Shown here in pieces: positions 30,083-39,599 of a DNA stretch of 64,000 bases. The notes beneath the pieces were generated by a model. The model ran no database searches and had not been told where the DNA came from. It saw only the letters and a program-made list of their open reading frames with translations. This DNA is from Candidatus Enterovibrio escicola. GTDB lineage: Bacteria; Pseudomonadota; Gammaproteobacteria; Enterobacterales; Vibrionaceae. Each line of letters begins with the position of its first letter. Position 1 is the first letter of the stretch. Made by a program: the position numbers and the translations under genes. The stretch spans positions 49,884 to 113,883 of the forward strand of contig NZ_NBYY01000022.1 of the NCBI RefSeq assembly GCF_002464935.1. Reading direction: 5' to 3'.

Positions 30083-31360
30083 TTCACCTAGGAATTTCCT
30101 CCTAAAAACCATATATGGTAGGGTTGAATGCATGTCCATTTCTGTGATGCATTTATACGATTGAACAGATAAAAGGCATGAATGAATCTCAAAGGTATCA
30201 AATCGAAGCTGCTTTGATTTAAACGTGTTTTCACTACGAATTGAGCCATATTCGTATCTAGTTATTCCAGTTATGATACTGGATTATTATCATTCATAAC
30301 TCGCTAAAATACTGAAGTGTGTAAGTTCAAAAAATGTCTTTGCCACTTACCAATACTTGGGTTGCTGTCAAGGGCAACATAAAGTTCACTTTAGTTGTAA
30401 AGGGAAAACTTGTCCGCAATGTGGAAAACGTTCTGCACAGGAGATTATAGTCAAAATAGGCGTCCGCCTATTTCCTAGAGTGAGCTATCGGCAAGTTATC
30501 TTAACATTGCCTGAGCAACTTCGGATTCCTTTCCATAATCACTCCAATCAGAAGCGTTTGTATTTTAGGTTTTTAGTCTTGGCAGAAGCCTGTTTATTAG
30601 AATTGATTCAGGCACACTTTAAGACCGATGCGTGTAAAATCGCCGTCATTGTTTTCATCCACACCCATAGTTATAATGGCAACTACAATCTGCATTTACC
30701 AGTGATACTGGCTGAAGGTGCATTCTTTCCTTCAAATTAGGATTAAAAAGGGTTTCAGCATTTATCGTTATCTCAGCTACCATTACTTTGATTAAACCAC
30801 TTACTGAAGTTAATGGAGATTGAGTTTCCAGCGCGTCAATATGTGATTGAAACCTTATGGGCTAATTATCCTGATGATTTCTATGCTATCCTGGCAATGG
30901 TCATAAAAATAAAGTCACAAAAAAAAGCTACCGAGGGTTAATACGATACCTAACCAACTATTTATCATTCCGACCGATAAGCTTATCTAGGATAGTTTGG
31001 TATGACGGTCATCAAGTCAGGTATTACTATTAATCACATACAACGAAGTTATAAACGTATAAGACAGTGGATGCTTAGGTATTTGTTAGCAGGCTGGTTC
31101 AGCACATATTTCCTAAATAATTTCAACGAGTGAGATATTATGGCCTTCAAGCGACGACGCGCTTTAAGAAGTGGTATGAAGTGATAGCGATGGCAGCAGG
31201 AGACTTGGTGGATGCAATTATGAGCTACACCAAACGTATCAGCTATGTAGAGCTTTTCGAAGAGGTAGCAGATCGTAATCCCTTAAAATATGTGTTTTGT
31301 GGGAGAGGGATGGAGTTGGTTCAGCTTTCCCACCCAAAGCATGGTGTATTCTTCGATTGA
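30083..31360 (+). pseudogene. IS91-like (Y2, zinc-binding) transposase pseudogene
   Basis: N-terminal zinc region: ILKCVSSK-like residues before GCCQGQHKVHFSCKGKTCPQ, CGKRSAQEI (30357-30740), followed by VSYRQVILTLPEQLRIPF, and VIVFIHTHSYNGNYNLHLPV, LAEGAFF, equivalent to the HTFGR..WHPHVH motif region of IS91/IS801 transposases. Further down: GLIRYLTNYLSFRPISLSRI, VWYDGHQVRYYY and a C-terminal frame at 31130-31360 with YGLQATTRFKKWYEV and NPLKYVFCGRGMELV. Several stops and frame changes make it dead. It starts with AATTTCCTCCTAAAAACCAT, a block repeated inverted at 32395-32558. Confidence 0.7.
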
Positions 31361-31494
31361 TTTGCTTCCGATAGTGGTTAATTGATGTGGTTTTTATTCT
31401 CGTTATCGCTCTGAATTTTGCAGAATCTTACTGTTTTAGGATTCTGGAAAAATACTATTGGCGAGGATTCAGTTTTTAATATCAATTGAACCAG

Positions 31495-31700
31495 ATAAGA
31501 TGATGTTTGCGCGCGATATAATATGACGCACATCGGCATTGATACCACGGGTGTTGGCTTAGGTGTTTGGGATTGGGTATATGCGAACCACTCCCTGCTT
31601 TCCGTTAGTTTGGAGTGATGTAAAATTATCGAGCAAGGATTGAACCTCGGCTTCTATAGCTTGACCCAACAACTGCTGTTCGCCTTGTTCTCTGAGTCAC
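31495..31700 (-). mobile_element. IS256 fragment
   Basis: On the minus strand this reads LLGQAIEAEVQSLLDNF then QTNGKQGVVR, almost the same peptide as in the IS256 pseudogene at 26813. About 200 bp only, wedged between the IS91-like relic and the 3' part of IS982-B. Confidence 0.65.
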
Positions 31701-31719
31701 CGCCAAGATAAACCCACGG

Positions 31720-32215
31720 ATATCGCATGCGTTGATTCTACCAAGCTACAGGCTTGTCACAATTTACGTATTCCATGGCAGCGCAGGTTTGAGGAGAGGC
31801 TTAAATGAGGTAAAAGTAATAACAACCAATGTTGATAATAAAAAATCAGTACTTGATATGATCGATAATTTCTGTGAATCACACTATGGAGATAAGGAGT
31901 ATATATCTGGCTTCCTTGAAAAAACACTCACCGAGAAAGGGATTAATCTCATCACGAATAAACGAAAGAACATGGAACCAAAGGTGATGAAGCTTTGGAA
32001 TCGTATTATGTTGAGAAAACAATTTATCATCGAGACAGTCTTTATCCGACTAAAACCATATCCCAAATAGAGTATTTTCGGCACCGAAGTTGGGTGCGCT
32101 TTATGGTCAACCTTATTTACTGGAGTTATTGCTTATACCTTTCCCACCAACAAGGCCTAGCCTTAAAATTACTCGGTTCTCAAAAGCAGCGCTTATACAG
32201 AACTGAGGTTAATTA
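31720..32215 (+). mobile_element. IS982 subfamily B, 3' part of the split copy
   Basis: Continues the copy begun at 29697: STKLQACHNLRI-like region, then [78 protein letters not shown] (31732-32070) and IEYFRHRSWVRFMVNLIYW. It ends CTTATACAGAACTGAGGTTA, the IS982 3' end. The middle of the protein is nearly continuous, so decay here is mild. Confidence 0.75.
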
Positions 32216-32846
32216 TAGAGGAGGCCAACGGTGGAAATTACTTTTTTAATTATACCTTAGATGGGGGAATGCCTCCCAAGATACTTATCAATATAATAAA
32301 TATATGACTTGGTACAAAATGTAGGGATGTATTAGATCTTTGGTTGATAACACCTATGGTAGAACAGGAACTTGGAGAACCAGAATCTCAATGAAGGTTC
32401 GTAGTGAAAATACGCTTGAAGCGAAGCAGCTTCGATTTAATACCTTTAAAATTCATTCGTGCTTTTTATCTGTTCAATCTTGCTAAATATATCACAGATA
32501 GGAACATGCCTTAAATCCTACCACATATAGTTTTTAGGAGGAAATTCCTAGGTACAATGAGAAGAAGATCCCACGGCCTGACAGTTTCCTCCGGAAGGAT
32601 GACTCTGTTTATACAGCATGCATTATCAACGCAATTAGCGGAGACATGCTTAGTTTTTATGATTACTAACCTTTTGCTAAAAAAGAAGATAAGCTACGTT
32701 GTAATATTCAATTCTCATCCACGTTTGATCTATATCTTTCCTGTTTTCACTAGAAATTTCCTTCATTTAAGTGCTATGTGGTTGTTTAGTAAAAGCGATA
32801 TCTATTAGACTATACTACAAATTTACAATTGACTATGAGATCTTCC
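32216..32846. other. Spacer with an inverted copy of the IS91-like left end (32395-32558)
   Basis: No gene recognised. 32395-32558 is an inverted, diverged copy of 30083-30245: AGGAGGAAATTCC at about 32537 mirrors GGAATTTCCTCC at about 30091, and GAACAGATAAAA at 30165 is mirrored by TTTTATCTGTTC near 32465. The two face each other across 2.3 kb. 32560-32846 is AT-rich; a TATACT near 32811 could be the -10 box for the next gene. Confidence 0.45.
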
Positions 32847-33392
32847 ATGCGCACAATTAAGATTGTTGTTTCTTTTCTCGCCACCCTTATTTCTGCCACC
32901 AGTATTGCAAATGAAAACAGCATGAGTAACTTCAGTTATGATTACTTCGAAGCTCGCGTTGGCATTAGCCCTGTCACCTACGGTGCAGGTTTCAGTACTT
33001 CTATTCACCCTAATGCTCATATACGGTTTGAAGCAGATACAAAATTTGAAACCGATTGGGATATGACTGGTGCAATTGGTTTCCACGCCCCCGTGAATAA
33101 CTGGGCGGATGTTTATGGTGAACTTGGATTACGTAGCACTAAAGCATACAACCGTTCTCATGATAACAGTAAGCTAGGTGTTGAAGTCAACATCGGTATT
33201 CGTCAATGGTTAGGCCCACAATTGGAAATGGGTGGCGAAATTGGCCATCTTTCAATGAATGACGACGAAGATATATTTGGATCATTATTTGTTCGCTTCC
33301 ACGCGACTGAACTCTTTGCCATTGGCTCACAGTTACGTTTCAATGAAGCGTACGATGAGCAGCTAATTCTAACCACACGTTTCAAATTCTAA
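32847..33392 (+). CDS. Small outer-membrane beta-barrel protein
   Basis: About 181 residues from ATG 32847 (MRTIKIVVSFLATLISATSI, a signal peptide with likely cleavage after SIA, before NEN). The frame also allows an ATG 12 nt upstream; the chosen start gives the best signal peptide and has a weak GAGA box. The mature part has alternating strands typical of an 8-stranded barrel (GISPVTYGAGFSTSIHPNAH, GELGLRST, LGVEVNIGIRQWLG) and ends with LILTTRFKF, a C-terminal Phe as required for outer-membrane insertion. Exact role unknown; not OmpW or OmpA by visible motifs. Followed by a clean terminator. Intact. Confidence 0.75.
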   Translation: MRTIKIVVSFLATLISATSIANENSMSNFSYDYFEARVGISPVTYGAGFSTSIHPNAHIRFEADTKFETDWDMTGAIGFHAPVNNWADVYGELGLRSTKAYNRSHDNSKLGVEVNIGIRQWLGPQLEMGGEIGHLSMNDDEDIFGSLFVRFHATELFAIGSQLRFNEAYDEQLILTTRFKF

Positions 33393-33411
33393 CTTCTCGT
33401 ATAAAGAGAAG

Positions 33412-33437
33412 CGGCTTCTAATTTAGAAGCCGTTTTT
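33412..33437 (+). terminator. Rho-independent terminator of the barrel gene
   Basis: CGGCTTCTA (33412-33420), loop ATT, TAGAAGCCG (33424-33432), then TTTTTG. A perfect 9-bp stem 20 nt after the stop codon. Confidence 0.9.
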
Positions 33438-33489
33438 GTTGTCTTTTTTCCTAGAAATTGAACAAGTATCTTACTGATTTCAGGTCATA

Positions 33490-33600
33490 GGTCATATATT
33501 CAATAAGTAGATTTTATACAAAATACCTATTTTTAATGGTGATTAAGCACTGTTAACATGCTGATGAACCATTCAATTCATTGAATACACAACTTATAAC
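33490..33600. repeat. IS1-end miniature element, copy 1
   Basis: Left end GGTCATATATTCAATAAG, right end reading ATTCATTGAATACACAAC, about 110 bp, no coding capacity. Internal CTGTTAACATGCTGATGAACCA resembles the interior of the copy at 54068. It lies between the 3' ends of the barrel gene and ptsG. Confidence 0.55.
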
Positions 33601-33621
33601 GAAAAGAGTTAACTATGGTTA

Positions 33622-35052
33622 TTAGTTATTATAAATCCATTCATCCATGTCTGATTTCAAGTTATCTGACTGGGTACCAAAGATAGCTTGAATACAACTA
33701 CCCACAACAACAACACCTGCCGCACCAAGTTTCTTCAATTGAGCTTGATTAACTTTATCTATGGTTTCTACTGAAACACGCAGACGCGTAATACAAGCAT
33801 CTAGACTTGTGATATTTTCTTTACCTCCGAATGCCATAACCAGCTCTTTTGCTACTTCTGAGTTACCTCCTGTAACAACAAGCGCTTCTTCATCGTCTTC
33901 ACGGCCAGGAGTTTTCAGATCAAGCTTCACAATAGCAACACGAAATACAACATAGTAAAACACTGCATACGCCATACCCAATAATAGGAAAAGCCAGATT
34001 TTTTGTGAATTCGCGGACAGCAGAATGAAGTCAATCAAACCATGAGAAAACGACGTACCGTGAATCATACCCAGCGAATTAATCAGAACATATGAGGTAC
34101 CTGCCAAGATCGCGTGGATTAAATAAAGCACTGGAGCAACGAACAAGAATGCAAATTCAATTGGTTCGGTAATCCCTGTCAAGAATGAGGTCAATGCCGC
34201 AGACAACATGATACCTCCTACCTTAGCACGATTTTGAGGTTTCGCCGTGTGCCAAATTGCAATCGCTGCAGCAGGAAGACCGAACATTTTAAATATGAAT
34301 CCACCAGCTAACTGACCAAAACCATTGCCAGCAATACGAGATACTTCATCAGCTACCATGTAGCAGGTCAGGATACCTGTACGTGCTACACCTTCTGATG
34401 TCACACATTGACCAGCTTCATAGAAAAATGGAGCGTTCCAAATATGGTGCAAACCAAATGGTATAAGTGAACGTTCAACAATACCGTAAATACCAAATGC
34501 CAATTCTGGATTTTGAACAGCAGCCCAATTAGAAAAAGTGGCAATAAACTTACCAATCGGAGGCCAAATAATAGACAAACCAATCGCAAGAGCAATACTT
34601 AGAAAACCGGTGATAATTGGTACTGAACGCTTACCCGCGAAAAAACCAAGGTAATTCGGCAACCGAATACGGTAGAAACGGTTAAATACCCAAGCAGCTA
34701 CACTACCTGCAAAAATACCACCTAACACACCTGTTTCGATAGATTTGACGTTGAATACATCAGCCATAACACCCAGTGTATTAAGCATAATGTAGTAGCC
34801 AATAACAGCAGCTAGACCAGCCACACCATCGTTACGGGTAAAACCAAGAGCAATACCAATAGCAAACAGTAAGCCCATATGACCAAATACAGCGTCACCT
34901 GCACTCATCATAGTGGTTGAAACAACATTTGGTAACCACGAAAACTTTGCCGCACCGATACCCAAAAAAATACCAGCAATAGGCATGACTGATACGGGTA
35001 GCATTAAGGCTTTACCAATTTTCTGCATACTTACAAACAGGTTTTTAAACAT
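33622..35052 (-). CDS. ptsG: PTS glucose-specific transporter EIIBC
   Basis: 476 residues, length as in E. coli PtsG (477). Transports and phosphorylates glucose with EIIA(Glc) as phosphoryl donor. The EIIC domain (about 1-385) has about ten membrane segments and the [18 protein letters not shown] motif; the EIIB domain (about 395-476) has the phosphorylated Cys in [13 protein letters not shown] near 421. Start ATG at 35052 with AGGAGC 6 nt upstream. In E. coli ptsG follows tatD (ycfH); here it lies 21 kb from tatD in the opposite orientation, pointing to an IS-mediated rearrangement. With gapA it suggests sugar use is retained. Confidence 0.95.
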   Translation of the reverse strand: MFKNLFVSMQKIGKALMLPVSVMPIAGIFLGIGAAKFSWLPNVVSTTMMSAGDAVFGHMGLLFAIGIALGFTRNDGVAGLAAVIGYYIMLNTLGVMADVFNVKSIETGVLGGIFAGSVAAWVFNRFYRIRLPNYLGFFAGKRSVPIITGFLSIALAIGLSIIWPPIGKFIATFSNWAAVQNPELAFGIYGIVERSLIPFGLHHIWNAPFFYEAGQCVTSEGVARTGILTCYMVADEVSRIAGNGFGQLAGGFIFKMFGLPAAAIAIWHTAKPQNRAKVGGIMLSAALTSFLTGITEPIEFAFLFVAPVLYLIHAILAGTSYVLINSLGMIHGTSFSHGLIDFILLSANSQKIWLFLLLGMAYAVFYYVVFRVAIVKLDLKTPGREDDEEALVVTGGNSEVAKELVMAFGGKENITSLDACITRLRVSVETIDKVNQAQLKKLGAAGVVVVGSCIQAIFGTQSDNLKSDMDEWIYNN

Positions 35053-35415
35053 AATGACGCTCCTGAAAATATTTTGAGATGTCCACCGAGCCCCAAATAA
35101 ACTCGGAATCTTGACAACCCATTAAACCATCTTTTCCGGTGTATGATATAGGATTACCGTTTTGGAGAAACTACTATAATACAGCTAGTTTTTTCAAAAA
35201 AATTAATTCCACTTTTATTCCACCAAAACATATTGCTCCTACATTAATGTACCATTACGAATCAAAAATCAGTTTGGTGTTAATTGGCATAAACAGTGTT
35301 ATTTCATATGACAAAATAAAATACTCCATAATTCACTTTTGAATCTCATTAAGTTACTTGACTATGCAATAATAAAGGTGCTTTTATATCCATTAAACCT
35401 TGGAAATCAATTTCA
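35053..35415. promoter_or_regulatory. ptsG upstream region
   Basis: AT-rich, no gene. It must contain the ptsG promoter on the minus strand; a TTGAAA-like box occurs near 35195 but I cannot pair it with a -10 at usual spacing. CGAGCCCCAAATAAACTCGG near 35087 gives a short inverted repeat (CGAG/CTCG) in the leader. Confidence 0.35.
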
Positions 35416-35572
35416 GATCATGTATTCAATAAGTAGTATTTAGTATAGAATACCTAAATTTTCATGGCGATGAAGTACCGTTAGGAAACTGGCTATCCAT
35501 AATGGTAAATACCAATGCTACCACGAGGGCGCTAATGCTGACGAAGCATACAACTTATTGTATACATGACCC
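35416..35572. repeat. IS1-end miniature element, copy 2
   Basis: 157 bp: left GATCATGTATTCAATAAG, right CTTATTGTATACATGACC, giving terminal inverted repeats of about 18-20 bp. Interior includes TGGTAAATACCAATGCTACC, related in inverted form to blocks at 1740 and 44600. No coding capacity. Confidence 0.65.
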
Positions 35573-35788
35573 AAAAACGATACTAGATAATTGGACGGCC
35601 ATTTTACTAAAGTTACAGAACACTTTCAGTACTTGAATCAAACTATCAGCTATACTTTCCGCATATTCTTGGCATTTAGCATTCGCATTAATCAGGTTAA
35701 TTCTTGAATTTAAGTCTGGCGTACGCTGCTTTCCAAGCAAGCTGTTAATGCTATTTCTTTGGAAATAACGACAGACTGCCCAAAACAA
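35573..35788 (-). pseudogene. Unrecognised protein fragment truncated by the miniature element
   Basis: A minus-strand frame reading FWAVCRYFQRNSINSLLGKQ then RTPDLNSRINLINANAKCQE and SLIQVLKVFCNFSKMAVQLS. It runs into the miniature element at 35572, which supplies its stop. No Shine-Dalgarno before its first Met. Composition looks like a genuine protein end rather than noise, but I do not recognise the family; it could be part of another transposase. Confidence 0.3.
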
Positions 35789-36440
35789 AAAATTTCTTAG
35801 ATCACTTTTCTTAAGTCTGTTCCTTTTTTGACGTACCGCCTCAAAAACCCATTAGCATTTTTATGCTTTCCTTGTTCCCATGAAGAGAAAAGGGTGGGTA
35901 ACGTAAATTTTAATATCCTTAAGCTTTATGCTATCTTTTCACGATGAGTAGTCTCTCGACCATTATCTGCTGTAATCATGTGGACATGCTTCTTGTGTGA
36001 CATCAGAACATCCATGTTGCTGTGGTGATATCAGATACCGATTTAGATGTCCATTTTTTAATTAAATAAAATGGCTTTTATATTCTTGTCTGGTGACGAT
36101 AGCACAAGTACAATTTTTGCCTAAACCGTATTCAATTCTCAATTAATAAATCGTTCTAAACTGTCTATAAAAGACGCTTCAATCATCAATAGAAGACCGT
36201 ATTTTTATTGGTGAGACCTTCGATATCGTTGATGTCCTGGTATTTTATTACCTCCGATAGAGTGATACATCCATTCATGGCTAATGGCTACTTCTTCATC
36301 AGTTAGTAAGTGCAATCTCTGCTCGGGACTCCAATCGTTTACGAACAATGGATGAACGAACGGTATTTGATATTTGATTGTTCGCGTGTAATTACACGCC
36401 GGTAGATTTTGATAAATTTTTAGTCGATATCCACTTGTTA
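35789..36440 (-). pseudogene. IS30-family transposase relic
   Basis: On the minus strand, from right to left: SPEQRLHLLTDEEVAISHEW then MYHSIGG (about 36230-36330), equivalent to the LSPEQ...ISHEWIY block, and further left (about 35810-36000) ITADNGRET, FLFMGTRKA and DFEA-like residues, equivalent to the DNG and SSWxRG blocks. Stops and frameshifts throughout. Related to the relic at 12610. Confidence 0.6.
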
Positions 36441-36904
36441 CTGCTGTATATTTTCAGTAGACGGTAAATTGAGGATACGATGGCACTTGATTATATTTGC
36501 GATATCGGAGATTGGACTTTCCCGTTCAAAAATGCTATAATTTGGCATCTTTTTTTTGATTAATGACTGCTACACTAGACCATAAGTCTCATAAGTTATT
36601 ATCTGAACTTAAGATTTTACCAAAAAAACTTTTTGTTTTTTACTTACTGAAATGGAAAACAACTTCTTCTACCATCACTTCTAAACCTACCTCCTATCAT
36701 GGTCATATTAGAGAAGGTTCGCTATGAGTAGAAAAATTTCCATTAATGTACAAGGCTGTACATATTTCCATTTATAAATACACTCATCAAGAGCATCGCG
36801 AAACAGTTTATTATTAACATCTCCGAATCTAATCAATCCGTTGTAACCATTAAAGACATGTACCTTTCAGCTTTTTTAATCATTACTCTAACTTACAACT
36901 CTTG
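36441..36904. other. AT-rich spacer without recognised features
   Basis: No coding frame with family features on either strand. Very AT-rich. A run TTTTTTTTGATTAATGA near 36551 and a CTAGACCATAAG stretch are the only low-complexity landmarks. I see nothing assignable. Confidence 0.4.
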
Positions 36905-37738
36905 TAACCTTAGATCTTCATAAGCGATTGCTTATTAAACCTAAAACCCCGCCAGCAAGTTGACCATACATCTGATACAACTACGGTGCCGAGAATGCTT
37001 GATTTGGGATATGTTTTTTAGTTGATCAAAAACGGTTTCGATAATAAATTGTTTCCGGATTATCAGGCGGTCCTAAAGTTTCATCACTTTTGGTTTTATA
37101 TTCTTTTTCATACCCGTTATAAGTGTCACTCCCTTATCTGCTAGTTCCCACTCCAGTGGATCAGAGATATAACCTTCATCTCCGTATAAACAGCCCCAAA
37201 GATCATCAGCCATTTTCGACACAGGCCTTCTATCAATCACGTTAACCGTCGTCACTTTGACTGAGATAATGCCACCTTGGTCATTGATAATAATACGTAG
37301 GTTGTGACAAACCTGTAGCTTGGACAAATCAACGAAGACAATTCCTAGCGGTGAGTGAGGTAAGAGCAAACCGGAACACCTTACATGAGCTTGAGTATCC
37401 TCATGTAGCTAACTAATTTAGGAAATTCGTTGGTGAGGTAGCGACGAACAAAGTGGATGTAATAGGTATCAAAATTTTGATACCCAGATTGATGGAAAGC
37501 TATCACTATCGTCATCACTTTGCTAACTGAGAGGCGAAAAGGCTTGTTTCTTTGTTTGACACCGGAATGAATTCGGTATTTTTCCATGCAGGGAGGAAAA
37601 TCTGGCAGAAGTAGTCGACATCGACGAAAACAGCGTCTAAGTTATTCATGTACAAATCCTTGTGCAGTCAATGGTTTATTTCCAACGATCAGATCGCGAC
37701 TTAGGCATTTAGTTCATTTCTTATGCGCAACTCAAGTT
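36905..37738 (-). mobile_element. IS982 defective copy inserted in an IS5 copy
   Basis: 5' end at 37738 (TTGCGCATAAGAAATG reversed), with EKYRIHSGVKQRNKPFRLSV, SKVMTIVIAFHQSGYQNFDT and YYIHFVRRYLTNEFPKLVSY (37381-37587), then INDQGGIISVKVTTVNVIDR and PLEWELADKGVTLITGMKKN (37073-37369), 3' end near 36908. Frame breaks divide it into three. Immediately right of it the IS5 C-terminal sequence resumes, so IS982 landed in IS5. Confidence 0.8.
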
Positions 37739-37866
37739 AGTGAATCGCTGGCAAATATGAAAGCGATCAACAAAGTTCTAAGACTCGCTATGCTTGTTCG
37801 ATAGCAGACAAATTAAGACTGTCATAAATATTTTAAATAGTGCATTATGGCCGCATTTGATCAATA
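37739..37866 (+). mobile_element. IS5 (IS903 group) 3' end
   Basis: ESLANMKAINKVLRLAMLV then a stop and the end GTGCATTATGGCCGCATTTG, the IS5 right end (compare GTGCGTTATAGGCCTGATTT at 47375). The 5' part is not present on the other side of the IS982 copy, so deletion accompanied insertion. Confidence 0.65.
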
Positions 37867-37879
37867 ATACCCTCTTGAT

Positions 37880-38274
37880 GTACAAAAAGTAATGCTTATC
37901 TGTGAAGTAGATAAGAAATGCTATTTTTTAGTAACAAAGATAACTAGTGTCGGTCCTAGTCTGCTTAGAAGCTTCTAATTGAAGACAATAATTTTTTATG
38001 CATTCCGTTGTATTAGAAGAAGAAATTAAATGTATTTTTCAAGTTATTATCCATATTTAATGTTGCATTTTGGTGTACGGTCGGTTGCAATCTGAACGCT
38101 ATTCTTCCCGAGAAAAAACAGAGTTTTGACAAGACCTATACGTAACGCATTGAGCGGAAAAAGTTGATTCTTTGTACATGCTTGAAACGACTTAATCTGA
38201 AAATAATTGGATACTTAAGGTCGACGGATATGTACTATAAAGTGATTGGTACATTCATTGAACGTTATTATCTT
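37880..38274 (+). pseudogene. IS1-family 3' relic, interrupted by ISL3
   Basis: Reads CEVDKKCYFLVTKITSV, then after frame changes FFPRKN, LCTCLKRLNLKIIGYLRSTD and MYYKVIGTFIERYYLG, the C-terminal end of IS1 transposase (TRLKRLNRKTIGYS...HDKVIGTFIERE). The ISL3 element inserted at 38275; the IS1 end resumes at 40527 and finishes with CTTATTGAATACATGA at about 40556. Confidence 0.75.
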
Positions 38275-39566
38275 GGGTATGCGGATTTAGTGAGTGAAAT
38301 GGGACTTTTAAAATCCCTTTCAAATTCTTTGATCAAAGTTGATATGCTCGAACCATAGTTCGTTACTATTTGAGGTTCCGCAGCCATATCAAACACGCTA
38401 AGGGCATCATCAGGAATTGGATCTCGTTGATATAGTGGACGTTTCACTTTTTGGAATACTTCAGTAAATAGCATTTTAGCCCTAAGAGCTTCAAAGCTAT
38501 AACCTTGACCAGTACGGTTCATAACTCGAATGAGGTTGTTGAGACTTTCCGTATAAGCATTCGTTATTGGATGATCAAAGTACGCAAAAACTTCATTGTG
38601 CCAGTTACCCATAGCCTTGATTAGCGGATCAAAATACCGCGTCATTTCAGGTGAAACCAGTCGTAGCCAAGCGTAGTAAGCTTGCTGAGTTTCATCACGC
38701 GTCTGACTGTTCCAAATGACAAAGAAAGACTCTTTAAGTTCGTAAGCTTCTCCCATTTCAGGATAGTTAAGTATCCAGCCAGAATAACGTAAGTATTCCG
38801 CATCTGAGAGTTCGTGCTTTCGCTTTAGCAGTACAAACCTATCCTTTAGTAGTCCACGGCGCTGTTGTGGCGTAAGTTGGCTACGTATTGCTTTTCTTGC
38901 ACGCTCTAACGACTCGTTAGCCATTTTGACTACGTGGAACTTATCTATGACGATAGTGGCATTCGGTATCATGGTTTCTACCCTCTCTCTGTCTTCGCGT
39001 TTTGTAAAGTAGCGAAGTAGAGTTGATTTATTACGGTTGTTGAGCATATCAATGACTGTTTGATGCTCAATATTGGTTAACACGCATCGAGGTTTCTTGA
39101 TGATATGAATTTCATCAATTCCTAACCATTTTGGCATTTCGAATTTCAGTTGTTCTTCTTCACGCTCGCAGTAATCTTGAAATATGTTACGGATTATTTT
39201 TTCATCCACACCTATATCATCTGCAATACTTAAAAATGTACGTTTCTGGCTCTCTCGCTCGATGTATTCAATAAACCGTTTAGTCATCCTACGTTTTTCA
39301 TCTTTGCGCGATACAAGCTCGTAGAACGTCTTATTACAACTTTGGCACTTAAAACGTTTACGATTTAGGTGGATGCCGACACGCTTGCCGTGCATGGGTA
39401 TATCCATGAGAATTTCGGTTCTTTTCCCAAAACCAACGAGATCAGATGTGTAGCAGTGGATGCAAAATGAAGGCGGGTATTTTAGTTCAGCGTAAACCTG
39501 ATAATCATACTTAGATTCATGAACCTGACTAACATTGTAGTCAGGCCAATTTAAAATATTTGTCAT
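38268..39566 (-). CDS. tnpA: ISL3-family transposase
   Basis: 432 residues from ATG 39566 (a TTG six nt upstream is also in frame). N-terminal zinc ribbon (CIHCYTSDLVGFG...KRFKCQSCNKTFYE, about 35-85), then the DDE transposase domain with IDEIHI (first Asp, about 150), VIDKFHVVKMANESL (second Asp, about 205) and NAYTESLNNLIRVMNR (Glu, about 350), the usual ISL3 layout. No frameshift, so likely active. Oddity: the stop codon lies outside the element; the frame reads through the terminal repeat (KSAYP) and stops in the target-site duplication. No Shine-Dalgarno directly before the ATG; a hairpin occupies that place. Confidence 0.93.
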   Translation of the reverse strand: MTNILNWPDYNVSQVHESKYDYQVYAELKYPPSFCIHCYTSDLVGFGKRTEILMDIPMHGKRVGIHLNRKRFKCQSCNKTFYELVSRKDEKRRMTKRFIEYIERESQKRTFLSIADDIGVDEKIIRNIFQDYCEREEEQLKFEMPKWLGIDEIHIIKKPRCVLTNIEHQTVIDMLNNRNKSTLLRYFTKREDRERVETMIPNATIVIDKFHVVKMANESLERARKAIRSQLTPQQRRGLLKDRFVLLKRKHELSDAEYLRYSGWILNYPEMGEAYELKESFFVIWNSQTRDETQQAYYAWLRLVSPEMTRYFDPLIKAMGNWHNEVFAYFDHPITNAYTESLNNLIRVMNRTGQGYSFEALRAKMLFTEVFQKVKRPLYQRDPIPDDALSVFDMAAEPQIVTNYGSSISTLIKEFERDFKSPISLTKSAYPR

Positions 39567-39570
39567 AGTC

Positions 39571-39595
39571 AAAAAGAAAGGAGCCGAAGCCCCTT
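39571..39595 (-). terminator. UUCG hairpin terminator between passenger gene and tnpA
   Basis: On the minus strand: AAGGGGC, loop TTCG, GCTCCTT (7-bp stem with one G-U), then TCTTTTTG. It lies 4 nt after the passenger stop codon and 4 nt before the tnpA ATG. The AAGGGG that could serve as ribosome-binding site is buried in the 5' arm, so the hairpin could both end the passenger transcript and limit tnpA expression. Confidence 0.8.
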
Positions 39596-39599
39596 GCTG

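Noticed and set aside
30357..30740. 127-codon ORF with CxxC motifs as an independent zinc-finger protein
   Set aside because: It is the zinc-binding and N-terminal catalytic part of a broken IS91-like transposase whose remaining blocks follow downstream.
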